A stretch of 64,000 nt of DNA from Phycisphaerae bacterium (lineage in GTDB: Bacteria > Planctomycetota > Phycisphaerae > Sedimentisphaerales > Anaerohalosphaeraceae), in NCBI GenBank assembly GCA_012729675.1, contig JAAYCR010000019.1, positions 1 through 64,000 of the forward strand. The letters are read 5' to 3'. The notes below the pieces were generated by a model that worked only from the letters and a program-made list of their open reading frames with translations, was not told where the DNA came from and did not search any database. A program made the position numbers and the translations under genes. Shown in pieces: positions 51,874 through 59,417 of this stretch. Each line of letters begins with the position of its first letter. Position 1 is the first letter of the stretch.

Positions 51874-52674
51874 ATGATCAGACAGGAGATATTTTTGATT
51901 TTGGCCTTGACGATTTTGATGGCAGGCTGCACCGAACATGAGGCGGCCGCCCCTCGTCGTCCCCTTTCTATTGACGGAGTTACACTGGCAGACCTGCAGC
52001 CGACCGTGACAGAACCGCCGCCGCCGGTGCTGATGTTTATGGTCGTCGGATATCTCGCCGACGAGCAGCAGCTTGAGGCGGTACGCGGCTGTTTCGAGAG
52101 TCTGCCGCAGGGTCCCATACGCTTCAGAGATAAATCGGCTTTCGAGGCCAACGGCCTTTTGGCCGCACACGGAACCGGAATGGAGATAGGGCCGGTCGGC
52201 GACTGCCTTCTTCGGATGGGCGCCCAGCAAAACGGTCAGACCGCCCTGATACTGAACCCCGGGATGGATTCTCCGTTCAGTTCGGTGTTTATTGAAGAAC
52301 ATGCGGTCGTCTATCTGACCGCCGAAGGCGACAAACGCACGGTCTCGCTTCGCAACGGTCTGTTGAGCTGGGTGCTCACGACTCAGCCGGAGGCGACGGC
52401 GGCGGGCCGTGTCCGCGTAACCATTGAGCCGGTTTTTTCGCCTCAGGGAATTTTACACTGGCCGAGCTTCGAACGCATCGCCCAACAACTGGGACATCGA
52501 TTTGAAGACCTGGGCTTTGAGGCGACGCTTCGCGAGGCGGACTTTGTGATGCTCAGCGTCAATCGGAACTCCTTTGACGAAATGTCCGAGTTGGAACGGC
52601 TTCTGTTTACTGTTCCCGACAGAGACGGCAAAGTGGTCATCTATGCTATCATTTGCGCCCAGGTGCAAAGCTGA
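51874..52674 (+). CDS. Lipoprotein of unknown function
   Basis: A 266-residue precursor with lipobox LMAGC (Cys18). The mature protein has no motif that I can name; segments such as PPPPVLMFMVVGYLADEQQLEAV and WPSFERIAQQLGHRFEDLGF suggest two alpha/beta domains. The frame is open far upstream, but the ATG at 51874 with AGGAGATATTT after it and the signal peptide decide the start. Its stop overlaps the ATG of the DUF362 gene by one base (TGATG), so the two are translationally coupled and may work together. Confidence 0.75.
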   Translation: MIRQEIFLILALTILMAGCTEHEAAAPRRPLSIDGVTLADLQPTVTEPPPPVLMFMVVGYLADEQQLEAVRGCFESLPQGPIRFRDKSAFEANGLLAAHGTGMEIGPVGDCLLRMGAQQNGQTALILNPGMDSPFSSVFIEEHAVVYLTAEGDKRTVSLRNGLLSWVLTTQPEATAAGRVRVTIEPVFSPQGILHWPSFERIAQQLGHRFEDLGFEATLREADFVMLSVNRNSFDEMSELERLLFTVPDRDGKVVIYAIICAQVQS

Positions 52675-53630
52675 TGGCCGAGTCGAAAACCACAGTCGCA
52701 CTGTTGCGATGTCCCGATTATACACCGGATTTGGTTCGCCGGCAGGTGGCCGAGGCCCTCGCGCTGCTCGACGGCACGCAATCGTTTGTCCGCCCCGGCC
52801 GGCGCATCCTGATCAAGCCCAACCTGATCGTACCGGTCGGCCCCGATGTCCCCGCCCAGACGCATCCCGAAGTCATCTGCGCCGTCGCCGAATGGGTCAA
52901 AGCCGCCGGCGCAACGCCGCTAGTGGGCGATTCCCCCGCCTGGAGCAATACCGCGGCCTGCCTTGCGGCGCTGGGCATCGACCAACGCCTGCAAACCCTC
53001 GGCGCAGAGATCGTCCAGCTTGACCGGCCGGTGCGAACAAAGATCGAAGGCTCATCCCTCGGCCTAAGCCGTGTTGCGCTGGAAGCCGACGCGATCATCA
53101 ACCTGCCTAAACTCAAGGCCCATCAGCAGCTTGGCGCAACCATCGCCGTCAAAAATATGTACGGCTGCGTGGCCGGAAAAGAAAAGGCCTTCTGGCACTT
53201 CGCCAAAGGCGGCTCGTATGACGCCTTCTGCCGGATGCTCATCGGCGTCTATCGGCAGCTTGCCCCCGTCGTTACGCTCATCGACGGCATTGTCGCCATG
53301 GAAGGCCAAGGCCCCATCAACGGCACCCCGCGCCCCCTTGGATTCATCGCCGCCGGCACAGACCCCATCGCTTGCGAGCGGCTCTGCTGTCGGCTGATCG
53401 GGGTGGATCCGGCGACCCTGCCGATTCTTCAGGCGGCGGCAAAAATGAACTTCGGCTGCCAAGACGATGCAGCGATAGACGTGGTCGGCGACGCGGCCGA
53501 GCCATTAATCTGTACAGATTTCAAACCGGCCCAGCAAACCCCGCTGCGGTTCACCTTCGGCCGCATCTGCAAAAGCGTCATCAAACAAGCCCTCCTGCTG
53601 TACCCCGCCCTGTTCGGCAAACGACACTAA
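52674..53630 (+). CDS. DUF362-domain protein
   Basis: About 318 residues. The DUF362 pattern is present: RRILIKPNLIVP near residue 42, TSGDSPA-like LVGDSPAW near residue 90, INLPKLKAHQQLGATIAVKNMYG near residue 143, and TLIDGIVAMEGQGPINGTPRPLG near residue 200. Many family members carry a C-terminal ferredoxin domain with two CX2CX2CX3C clusters; none is seen here, so this is the short, cluster-free form. The biochemical function of the family is not established. It is coupled to the upstream lipoprotein gene. Confidence 0.85.
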   Translation: MAESKTTVALLRCPDYTPDLVRRQVAEALALLDGTQSFVRPGRRILIKPNLIVPVGPDVPAQTHPEVICAVAEWVKAAGATPLVGDSPAWSNTAACLAALGIDQRLQTLGAEIVQLDRPVRTKIEGSSLGLSRVALEADAIINLPKLKAHQQLGATIAVKNMYGCVAGKEKAFWHFAKGGSYDAFCRMLIGVYRQLAPVVTLIDGIVAMEGQGPINGTPRPLGFIAAGTDPIACERLCCRLIGVDPATLPILQAAAKMNFGCQDDAAIDVVGDAAEPLICTDFKPAQQTPLRFTFGRICKSVIKQALLLYPALFGKRH

Positions 53631-53693
53631 ACCGCCCATATTGTACACCCCCTCTCAACAAGACCAAGAAAATTACAACAAAAATCAGCAATT

Positions 53694-53714
53694 GGAAACA
53701 GGAAATAGGAAATC
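53694..53714. repeat. Heptamer-phased repeat
   Basis: GGAAACA, GGAAATA, GGAAATC: three consecutive 7-base units in the spacer between the convergent DUF362 and zinc-ribbon genes. Confidence 0.65.
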
Positions 53715-53742
53715 CCTCGTTAATCGAGACCAAATTAAGGTG

Positions 53743-54129
53743 TCATCCCATCCGGAACACCGAATCATCGATCACCTGCTGGCAGTACAGGCACACCGAG
53801 TGCCGCGGGCCAACCGTTCGTCCGCAGCCCGGGCAGGCAATCGCCTTGCGCTGGTTCTTGCCGTCCAGCGTCCCGTCGCGCATATCGATCTCATACAGCT
53901 TGTCGTGGAGTTCCTGCACCGTCAGGCCGGTGCGCTGGCTGAGCAGCTCCCACAACGCCTCGCAAATCAGCAGCGTCTTAGCCAGATTTTCCTCCAGCAT
54001 CTTGACCGCCCGCTCGGCCCGATCCGCCCGGCTGGACGCACGCGATGCCTGACCGGACGCCATGGCCTCTCCCGCCGTCTGATTGCCCGCGATCTTGGCC
54101 ACCATTGCCATTCCAAATAATCCGTTCAT
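53743..54129 (-). CDS. Small zinc-ribbon protein
   Basis: A 128-residue protein. The N-terminal part is Ala-rich and polar (VAKIAGNQTAGEAMASGQAS), followed by a helical stretch (RADRAERAVKMLEENLAKTLLICEAL, about residues 35-60) and a C-terminal zinc ribbon CPGCGRTVGPRHSVCLYC (about 100-117). The ATG at 54129 has AAAGGAG eight bases upstream; the longer start at 54174 lacks one. Function unknown. Its promoter region borders the left copy of the 165-bp direct repeat. Confidence 0.8.
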   Translation of the reverse strand: MNGLFGMAMVAKIAGNQTAGEAMASGQASRASSRADRAERAVKMLEENLAKTLLICEALWELLSQRTGLTVQELHDKLYEIDMRDGTLDGKNQRKAIACPGCGRTVGPRHSVCLYCQQVIDDSVFRMG

Positions 54130-54209
54130 TGCGATACTCCTTTCGTCGAATAGAATAGTGTTTATGCATTTCATACTCCAAAACGCCTCTCACCTCAAGC
54201 AAAAACTGC

Positions 54210-54374
54210 CTCGGCCGACGCTTGCAATTGGCGCGGATATCGGCTATCCTGTCAGCATGACCGCCATCATTACCCAGCCGGATACCGTCGAAAAGCTGAG
54301 CATCCTCAGTGCCGACGCCCGGTACGATCCGGCCTGTGCCTGCGGCTCGCCCCAGGACGAACACCGCCGCCGCA
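54210..54374 (+). repeat. Left copy of 165-bp direct repeat
   Basis: Matches 58232-58396 without gaps, with about 11 differences by eye (93 percent identity). It carries the upstream region and first 39 codons of the radical SAM gene whose intact copy starts at 58279. Weaker similarity may extend to about 54411. Confidence 0.9.
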
Positions 54375-54412
54375 TCCAGCCGCGTCCGGCCCCGGATGGC
54401 GGGTCGATCTGA
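54257..54412 (+). pseudogene. Truncated 5' copy of the radical SAM gene
   Basis: The 51-codon frame starts MTAIITQPDTVEKLSILSAD like the full gene at 58279 and follows it for 39 codons, with changes such as Arg22 for Gln, Pro25 for Leu and Pro32 for Thr. It then diverges and stops at 54410, before the CxxxCxxC cluster. A product could not be a radical SAM enzyme. The protease gene starts 13 bases later. Confidence 0.88.
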
Positions 54413-54425
54413 CAAGGAAATTGCT

Positions 54426-55940
54426 ATGAAAAAAGGACTGATTTGTGTTGTGTTGGTGTTCTTAAGCCTGTTGGCTTTCGGATGGATGCAGGCGTATCGG
54501 GCGATAACGTGGAAACCGGCCGCGCCGCACATCAATGAGGACGCGATTGTCTATATTTTGAGAATAGCACTTCAGAATGAATCTCAAAGCGGGCTTCAAT
54601 ATAAAGGGTTGAGTATCGGATTTGCAGTCGGGGACGGCCGCTATATTGTCACCGCGGCACACTGTGTTCGTGAGTTTGAAACCACCCGGGGGATGCTGTA
54701 TTACCCATCAGTCATCAGTCCGTATTATGGCGATATTGTGGCCGCCAAGCTCGTCGCTATTGACCACGAAAACGATATCGCCATCTTGGAGGCTGACTGG
54801 GACGTACACCCCGCGCTGCAGCTTGAACCAAGCGACGCATGGAAAACCGCAAGCAGGTTGGTCATGGCAACCTATCCGCCCCCCAGCGAGGAACATGGCG
54901 GCAACGGCAGCATCAGCCACGCCCTGCTGACTGAGACAACAAGGAAGGTTACACTTGTCGATACGGCAGGCGTGAAGAAGCAAAAAGTCATATCAGCCTC
55001 CCCGATTCGTTATCCCGGTCCCGGCTGGAGCGGCTCACCGTTTATTGTGCCCGAAACGGGAAATGTTGCGGGATTGATGGCAATCGTCGGGACGGAAAAG
55101 GGACGTTTCAATTCAACAGTGCGCTACAGTTCCGGTCCTGATGTGGATGCGATTCGACAGTTGTTCGAGGCCAACTCGCTTTGTTATCAGTCAACGGGAC
55201 TTCCCGTTCCCGAGATGAGCCGCAAAGAAGAATTCAAACAAATACTAAGCTTTTTTGACGTCTTTACAAAAGACCAGACTCAGATGCCGGATCGGGTCAA
55301 ACAAGTGTGTGCAGATTTTCCGGACACGTTCGCTTTTTATATGATAGCCGGTTTTTTTCTGAACGAGCCGAATCTCCCGACGGACTATTTTCAGAGGCTG
55401 ACCAATATGGCCCCCGAAGATCCTTTTGCTCACGCCGCCAGCGGGATCTTGCGCTGGGCCATGAAAGATAATCTTCCGCAGGCCGCGGCAGACTTTAAGC
55501 GTGCCGCGGAATTGGATACGGAGAATCTCTTTGCTCACAACGTGCATTTGCAGATGCTGGTGATGACAGATCCGAATGCGGCCGAGATTCTGGCGCAGGA
55601 CCTGATTGCGCGCTGGCCTCAGGAGGCACAATTCTGGTTCGAATACGCCCGGCTGCTGAGGAATCAAAACAGGCTAAGCGAAGAACTGCCGATGATTCAA
55701 AAGGCCATCGCATTGGCACAGTCCGATAATATCCCATACCTGTATCAGCGTCATCTGGCCGACTCCCTTGCGGCCAATGGGCTTCACGATGCCGCCGAAC
55801 AGGCGTACGAGACACTGTTTGAAGTTCACTCCTGTACAAGGTGCCGGGCCGCATACGCACAGTTTTTAGAGAAAATCGGCAAGCCTGAACAGGCCGAAGA
55901 GGTCCGTCTCATAGATGCCCCCCAACCCGACTCCCCCTGA
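54426..55940 (+). CDS. Trypsin-like serine protease with TPR domain
   Basis: A 504-residue exported or membrane-anchored protein with an N-terminal hydrophobic segment (residues 4-20). Residues about 60-230 are an S1 (trypsin/DegP-like) domain with a full triad: His79 in VTAAHC, Asp117 in HENDIAILEA and Ser202 in GPGWSGSP. There is no PDZ domain. Residues about 320-490 form TPR-like helix pairs (AAADFKRAAELDTENLFAH, WFEYARLLRNQNRLSEELPMIQKAI, AEQAYETLFEVHSCTRCRAAYAQFL). AAGGAAA precedes the ATG at 54426. It opens the 3.9-kb block bracketed by direct repeats. Relatives cleave exported proteins; its substrate is unknown. Confidence 0.82.
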   Translation: MKKGLICVVLVFLSLLAFGWMQAYRAITWKPAAPHINEDAIVYILRIALQNESQSGLQYKGLSIGFAVGDGRYIVTAAHCVREFETTRGMLYYPSVISPYYGDIVAAKLVAIDHENDIAILEADWDVHPALQLEPSDAWKTASRLVMATYPPPSEEHGGNGSISHALLTETTRKVTLVDTAGVKKQKVISASPIRYPGPGWSGSPFIVPETGNVAGLMAIVGTEKGRFNSTVRYSSGPDVDAIRQLFEANSLCYQSTGLPVPEMSRKEEFKQILSFFDVFTKDQTQMPDRVKQVCADFPDTFAFYMIAGFFLNEPNLPTDYFQRLTNMAPEDPFAHAASGILRWAMKDNLPQAAADFKRAAELDTENLFAHNVHLQMLVMTDPNAAEILAQDLIARWPQEAQFWFEYARLLRNQNRLSEELPMIQKAIALAQSDNIPYLYQRHLADSLAANGLHDAAEQAYETLFEVHSCTRCRAAYAQFLEKIGKPEQAEEVRLIDAPQPDSP

Positions 55941-56063
55941 AATGACCAAAACATCGCGGCCTGCCTTTTGTCCGATTTGCGAAAATATTTGTCTGGATTT
56001 CTGCAAATAATTCCTCATAATATTCAAAATAGTGTGTTACAATTTTCTGCCCGGAGCGTCTTA

Positions 56064-56091
56064 ACAGGAAACAGGACAAATTAGAAACCGG
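56064..56091. repeat. Heptamer-phased repeat
   Basis: ACAGGAA, ACAGGAC, AAATTAG, AAACCGG. A 14-base match (CAAATTAGAAACCG) recurs at 56915-56928, at the end of the next gene. The rest of the 288-base spacer shows nothing recognisable. Confidence 0.5.
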
Positions 56092-56228
56092 CACAAATAA
56101 AGATAAAAGGAATGAGGAATATTCGTTTCGATGTACCGCGTTGTTCAAAATACGTCTGCCGTTTCCGAATCGATAAGGGCACGTTGTAACAAACAAGGAT
56201 AACCAAACTGAATAACGGAGAGAACTTT

Positions 56229-56921
56229 ATGAATCCATCATCAATGCTTTTGAGTGTTGAATTCAATGAAATCGCGCAACTGCTCATTTTTTTTGTGCCT
56301 GTATTGCTCTTTGCGATCTACAAAATCATCTCACGGGTGCTGAAACATCGCTATGCCAAAATGGTACTTGAAAAAGGGTTCGTCCCGAAACCTCGAACCG
56401 GCCCCAAAAAGCCCCGCTGGATCAGGAGCCTGTATATCGGCGTCTTTCTATTGCTGGTCTCCTCGCCGTTTCTGATCAATTACATCACAACAGCAATCGA
56501 TCAACGCGATGCCATGGAAATGCCGCTCTATCTGTTCAGCGTTATCCCCTTTGCCGTTGGCATTGCATATATCCTCCGCGGCCTGCTCAAACGCAAAGAC
56601 CATATCAGAACCCTCGCCCTGAAAAACGCCGTACCCTTCGAGCAGGTGTATGCCCCTCTGCCCTGGATCATTGCACTGGCCATCGGCATCCCGCTGCTCG
56701 GCTATGCAGTCGTCATCTATCTGCTTTGCTTTTTTGCGGATTTTGCTTCTTTGCCGTGGACTCCGCCTTATAGCTATGAACGTCTCCCGCTGATTGTCGC
56801 CATCCCAGGCGGCATGTTCACCCTATACGGCCTCCTGACGGTGTGCTTTGGACGAAAAAAATCAAGTCCAATGCCATTATCTGAAAAACAGGCACAGCCA
56901 ACCTGTCTTGAGGCAAATTAG
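56229..56921 (+). CDS. Membrane protein, unknown function
   Basis: A 230-residue protein with about five membrane segments: near residues 15-32, 77-95, 108-127, 148-172 and 186-208. Basic stretches (KHRYAKMV, KPRTGPKKPRW) follow the first segment and should be cytoplasmic. I do not recognise the family. A GGAG lies nine bases before the ATG. It begins a run of three small membrane-protein genes and a lipoprotein gene with spacings of 26, 70 and 39 bases, likely one operon. Confidence 0.72.
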   Translation: MNPSSMLLSVEFNEIAQLLIFFVPVLLFAIYKIISRVLKHRYAKMVLEKGFVPKPRTGPKKPRWIRSLYIGVFLLLVSSPFLINYITTAIDQRDAMEMPLYLFSVIPFAVGIAYILRGLLKRKDHIRTLALKNAVPFEQVYAPLPWIIALAIGIPLLGYAVVIYLLCFFADFASLPWTPPYSYERLPLIVAIPGGMFTLYGLLTVCFGRKKSSPMPLSEKQAQPTCLEAN

Positions 56922-56947
56922 AAACCGACCTCGATAAGGAGATATAA

Positions 56948-57316
56948 ATGCGTAAACTTGCGTTCGGTTGTATTCTGGTACTTGCGGCGATCTGTGTGTG
57001 GGGACTGATGTCGTCCAACGTGTCCATCCAGATCAACGGCCAGGAGGTCCACGGCCCGCTTAAAACGGTTGTCGGCATGTGGGGGCTTATCATCACCACG
57101 GTTGTTCTGTTCTGTGTGGCCATCCTCTTGGCGTTTGTGTTTGCCGGCGTCGGGCTTGTTATGCTGGGCGCACTGGCGATTGTCGGGCTTATTCTTGCAG
57201 GGACGGCCTTTCCGTTTCTGCTGCCGTTGCTGATTCCGCTGTTTGTCGTATGGGTGTTCTGTGCAGGAATGCGCCGCGGCAGGCTCAATCGTAATAATCT
57301 GCCGACGACTCACTGA
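56948..57316 (+). CDS. Small membrane protein, unknown function
   Basis: A 122-residue protein. The N-terminal hydrophobic segment (residues 5-22) may be a signal anchor, followed by SSNVSIQINGQEVHGPLKT, a polar stretch probably outside the membrane, and then two long hydrophobic segments (about 43-72 and 75-105) and a basic tail. AAGGAGA precedes the ATG. No family recognised. Confidence 0.7.
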   Translation: MRKLAFGCILVLAAICVWGLMSSNVSIQINGQEVHGPLKTVVGMWGLIITTVVLFCVAILLAFVFAGVGLVMLGALAIVGLILAGTAFPFLLPLLIPLFVVWVFCAGMRRGRLNRNNLPTTH

Positions 57317-57386
57317 ACGGGAAGCGAGGTCATGGGATGAATCGGTTTTTACGGAATGAATCACGGGACTTTTTGAGGAGTCTAAA

Positions 57387-57650
57387 ATGACACAACGATT
57401 AATCGCTCGGCTATGCCAATGGGTTATGATCCTCGCGGGGATCATCTTCATGTTTTCCGTTTTCGCTGTCCCGCGATTTGCGACCGCGTATGCCGCGGCC
57501 GATATGCCGCTGCCATGGTACCTGAAAGTGACATTTGCTTTTAGCGGCATGATGTTAGAATACAGCTGGTTTTTAGTTCAATTTTATCTTCTTCTGTTTG
57601 CACTGATAGTGGTATGGAGTTTCACTACGAAATCCCCCCGGACAAAATAG
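57387..57650 (+). CDS. Small membrane protein with GspF-like pattern
   Basis: An 87-residue protein with two hydrophobic segments (about 12-28 and 53-80). The central VPRFATAYAAADMPLPWYLKV resembles the periplasmic linker of type II secretion/type IV pilus GspF proteins (a Pro-X-Phe followed by a Leu-Pro pair before the next helix). The match is short and could be chance. It has TGAGGAG before the ATG. Confidence 0.6.
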   Translation: MTQRLIARLCQWVMILAGIIFMFSVFAVPRFATAYAAADMPLPWYLKVTFAFSGMMLEYSWFLVQFYLLLFALIVVWSFTTKSPRTK

Positions 57651-57689
57651 AGGACTCCACAGAGTACTGAACTTTCAAAGGAGAGACAA

Positions 57690-58187
57690 ATGCGGCATTT
57701 AATGATTGCGACAATGTGTTTACTGGGACTCAGCATCGCGGGCTGCTCGGTTTACGTAGAGACTGAAAGCAGCGGCCCGGACAACCGAAGCAACTTTCCC
57801 GTAGGGCAGCCCGACGACCGCGCGACGCTGATGGAAATTGATGCGGCCGCCAACCTGTCTTTTGACAGCGAAAGGAATAAAACGCTTACCGCCATCGCGT
57901 CGCGGCCGTATTTGTCTGCTCGGGCACAGAATTACCTGGTAACAAAGGGCGTGCGGTCCCTGGACTTTGAGTCGTCCCGGCTTAATGTGATGCTGGCACT
58001 GGTGAACAACCCGCATTTCCTGGCCGAAGGCAAACTGGCCGTTCTGGAGAACATCAATATGCTGTCATTCAGCAGCAGCCAGACGAAAGTACTGGAGGCG
58101 ATCAACCGGCGGGGGTATGTCCCTGAAGAACGTCAGTTATATGCAGAACCCCCGTCCTATCCTGACCCCGAAATCCAGCAGCCCTGA
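57690..58187 (+). CDS. Small lipoprotein, unknown function
   Basis: A 165-residue precursor with lipobox SIAGC (Cys19). The mature part holds short repeated helices (NKTLTAIASRPYLSARAQNYLV, RLNVMLALVNNPHFLAEGKLAVL, QTKVLEAINRRGYV), about 30 residues each, that look alike and may form a small helical-repeat domain. AAAGGAGAG precedes the ATG. It is the last gene before the right-hand 165-bp repeat. Confidence 0.78.
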   Translation: MRHLMIATMCLLGLSIAGCSVYVETESSGPDNRSNFPVGQPDDRATLMEIDAAANLSFDSERNKTLTAIASRPYLSARAQNYLVTKGVRSLDFESSRLNVMLALVNNPHFLAEGKLAVLENINMLSFSSSQTKVLEAINRRGYVPEERQLYAEPPSYPDPEIQQP

Positions 58188-58231
58188 TAAAAATTCGTAG
58201 ATTCATTGCCGTCAGCAAAGCCCAAAAACGG

Positions 58232-58396
58232 CTCGGCCGACGCTTGCATTTTCCGCGGATATCGGCTATCCTGTCGGCATGACCGCAATCATTACCCAGC
58301 CGGATACCGTCGAAAAGCTGAGCATCCTCAGTGCTGACGCTCAGTACGATCTGGCCTGTGCCTGCGGCTCGACGCAGGACGAACACCGCCGCCGCA
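58232..58396 (+). repeat. Right copy of 165-bp direct repeat
   Basis: Collinear with 54210-54374. It forms the upstream region and first 39 codons of the intact radical SAM gene. Confidence 0.9.
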
Positions 58397-59415
58397 GCCC
58401 CGACGGCAAATGGATCTATCCCGTCACCCTGCCCGACGGCGGCAAAGGCAGCATCTTCAAAATCCTCCTGTCCAACGTCTGCCGTAACGACTGCAAATAC
58501 TGTCCCTTACGGCACGATCAGGACATCCGCCGCTGCTCCCTCGAGGCCGAGGAGACCGTGCGGCTGTTCTGGGACTACTACACGCAGGGCAAGGTCTTCG
58601 GCCTGTTCGTCAGTTCCGGCGTCATCGGCACCCCCGACGCCACGATGGAACGCATCAACGCCATCGCCCGCATCCTCCGCACCCGCTACCGTTTTCGCGG
58701 CTATATCCACCTCAAGGTCATCCCCGGCGCCTCGACGGCCGCCGTCGAAGAGGCCGTGCGCCTCGCCTCGGCCGTGTCGCTGAACATCGAGGCCCCCGGC
58801 GCCGAATTTCTGGCCAAAGTCTCCGACCAAAAGGACTTCCTCCGCGACATCATCGCCCCCATCAAGCACATCAGCCAACTGGTACAAGAGCCGAACGCCT
58901 TTCGCCGCCGCGTCCAACAAACGACGCAATTTGTCGTCGGGGCCGCCGGCGAGACCGACCGCCGCATCGTCCAATATATGGAAGGCCTCTATCATCGGCT
59001 CAAGATGCACCGCATCTACTTCAGCGCCTACCAAGCCGGCTTGGGCGCCCCCGACCTACCCGGCGAACACGGCGACAGCCCCGCCGACCGCCTCACCCGC
59101 GAGCACCGGCTGTATCAAGTGGACTTTTTGATGCGAAAATACGGCTTCCACGATGCCGAAATCCCCTTTGACGACCACAACCGCCTGCCGCTGGACAAAG
59201 ACCCCAAAGAGGCCTGGGCCGACCTGCACCCCGAACAGTTTCCCGTCGATGTCAACCGCGCCGACCGCCAGACCCTCCTCCGCGTCCCCGGCCTTGGCCC
59301 CCTGACCGTCCGCACCCTCCTCAAACGCCGCCAACAGGCCCGCCTGACGACCATTGCCGACATCGGAAAACCCGGAAAACTGCTCCGCAAAGCAGAAAAA
59401 TACCTCACCTTCTAA
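58279..59415 (+). CDS. Radical SAM protein, putative DNA modification/repair type
   Basis: A 378-residue protein. The iron-sulfur Cys triad is Cys68, Cys72 and Cys75 in NVCRNDCKYC. The barrel continues with GLFVSSGVIGTPDATMERI, YIHLKVIPGAS and LNIEAPG, and residues about 325-365 form a helix-hairpin-helix (ADRQTLLRVPGLGPLTVRTLL), a DNA-binding module. This matches the family annotated as putative DNA modification/repair radical SAM protein, normally next to a DUF4130 partner related to DNA glycosylases; no partner is adjacent here, where a convergent LRR gene ends two bases away. Its 5' end is duplicated at 54210. Confidence 0.88.
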   Translation: MTAIITQPDTVEKLSILSADAQYDLACACGSTQDEHRRRSPDGKWIYPVTLPDGGKGSIFKILLSNVCRNDCKYCPLRHDQDIRRCSLEAEETVRLFWDYYTQGKVFGLFVSSGVIGTPDATMERINAIARILRTRYRFRGYIHLKVIPGASTAAVEEAVRLASAVSLNIEAPGAEFLAKVSDQKDFLRDIIAPIKHISQLVQEPNAFRRRVQQTTQFVVGAAGETDRRIVQYMEGLYHRLKMHRIYFSAYQAGLGAPDLPGEHGDSPADRLTREHRLYQVDFLMRKYGFHDAEIPFDDHNRLPLDKDPKEAWADLHPEQFPVDVNRADRQTLLRVPGLGPLTVRTLLKRRQQARLTTIADIGKPGKLLRKAEKYLTF

Positions 59416-59417
59416 AG

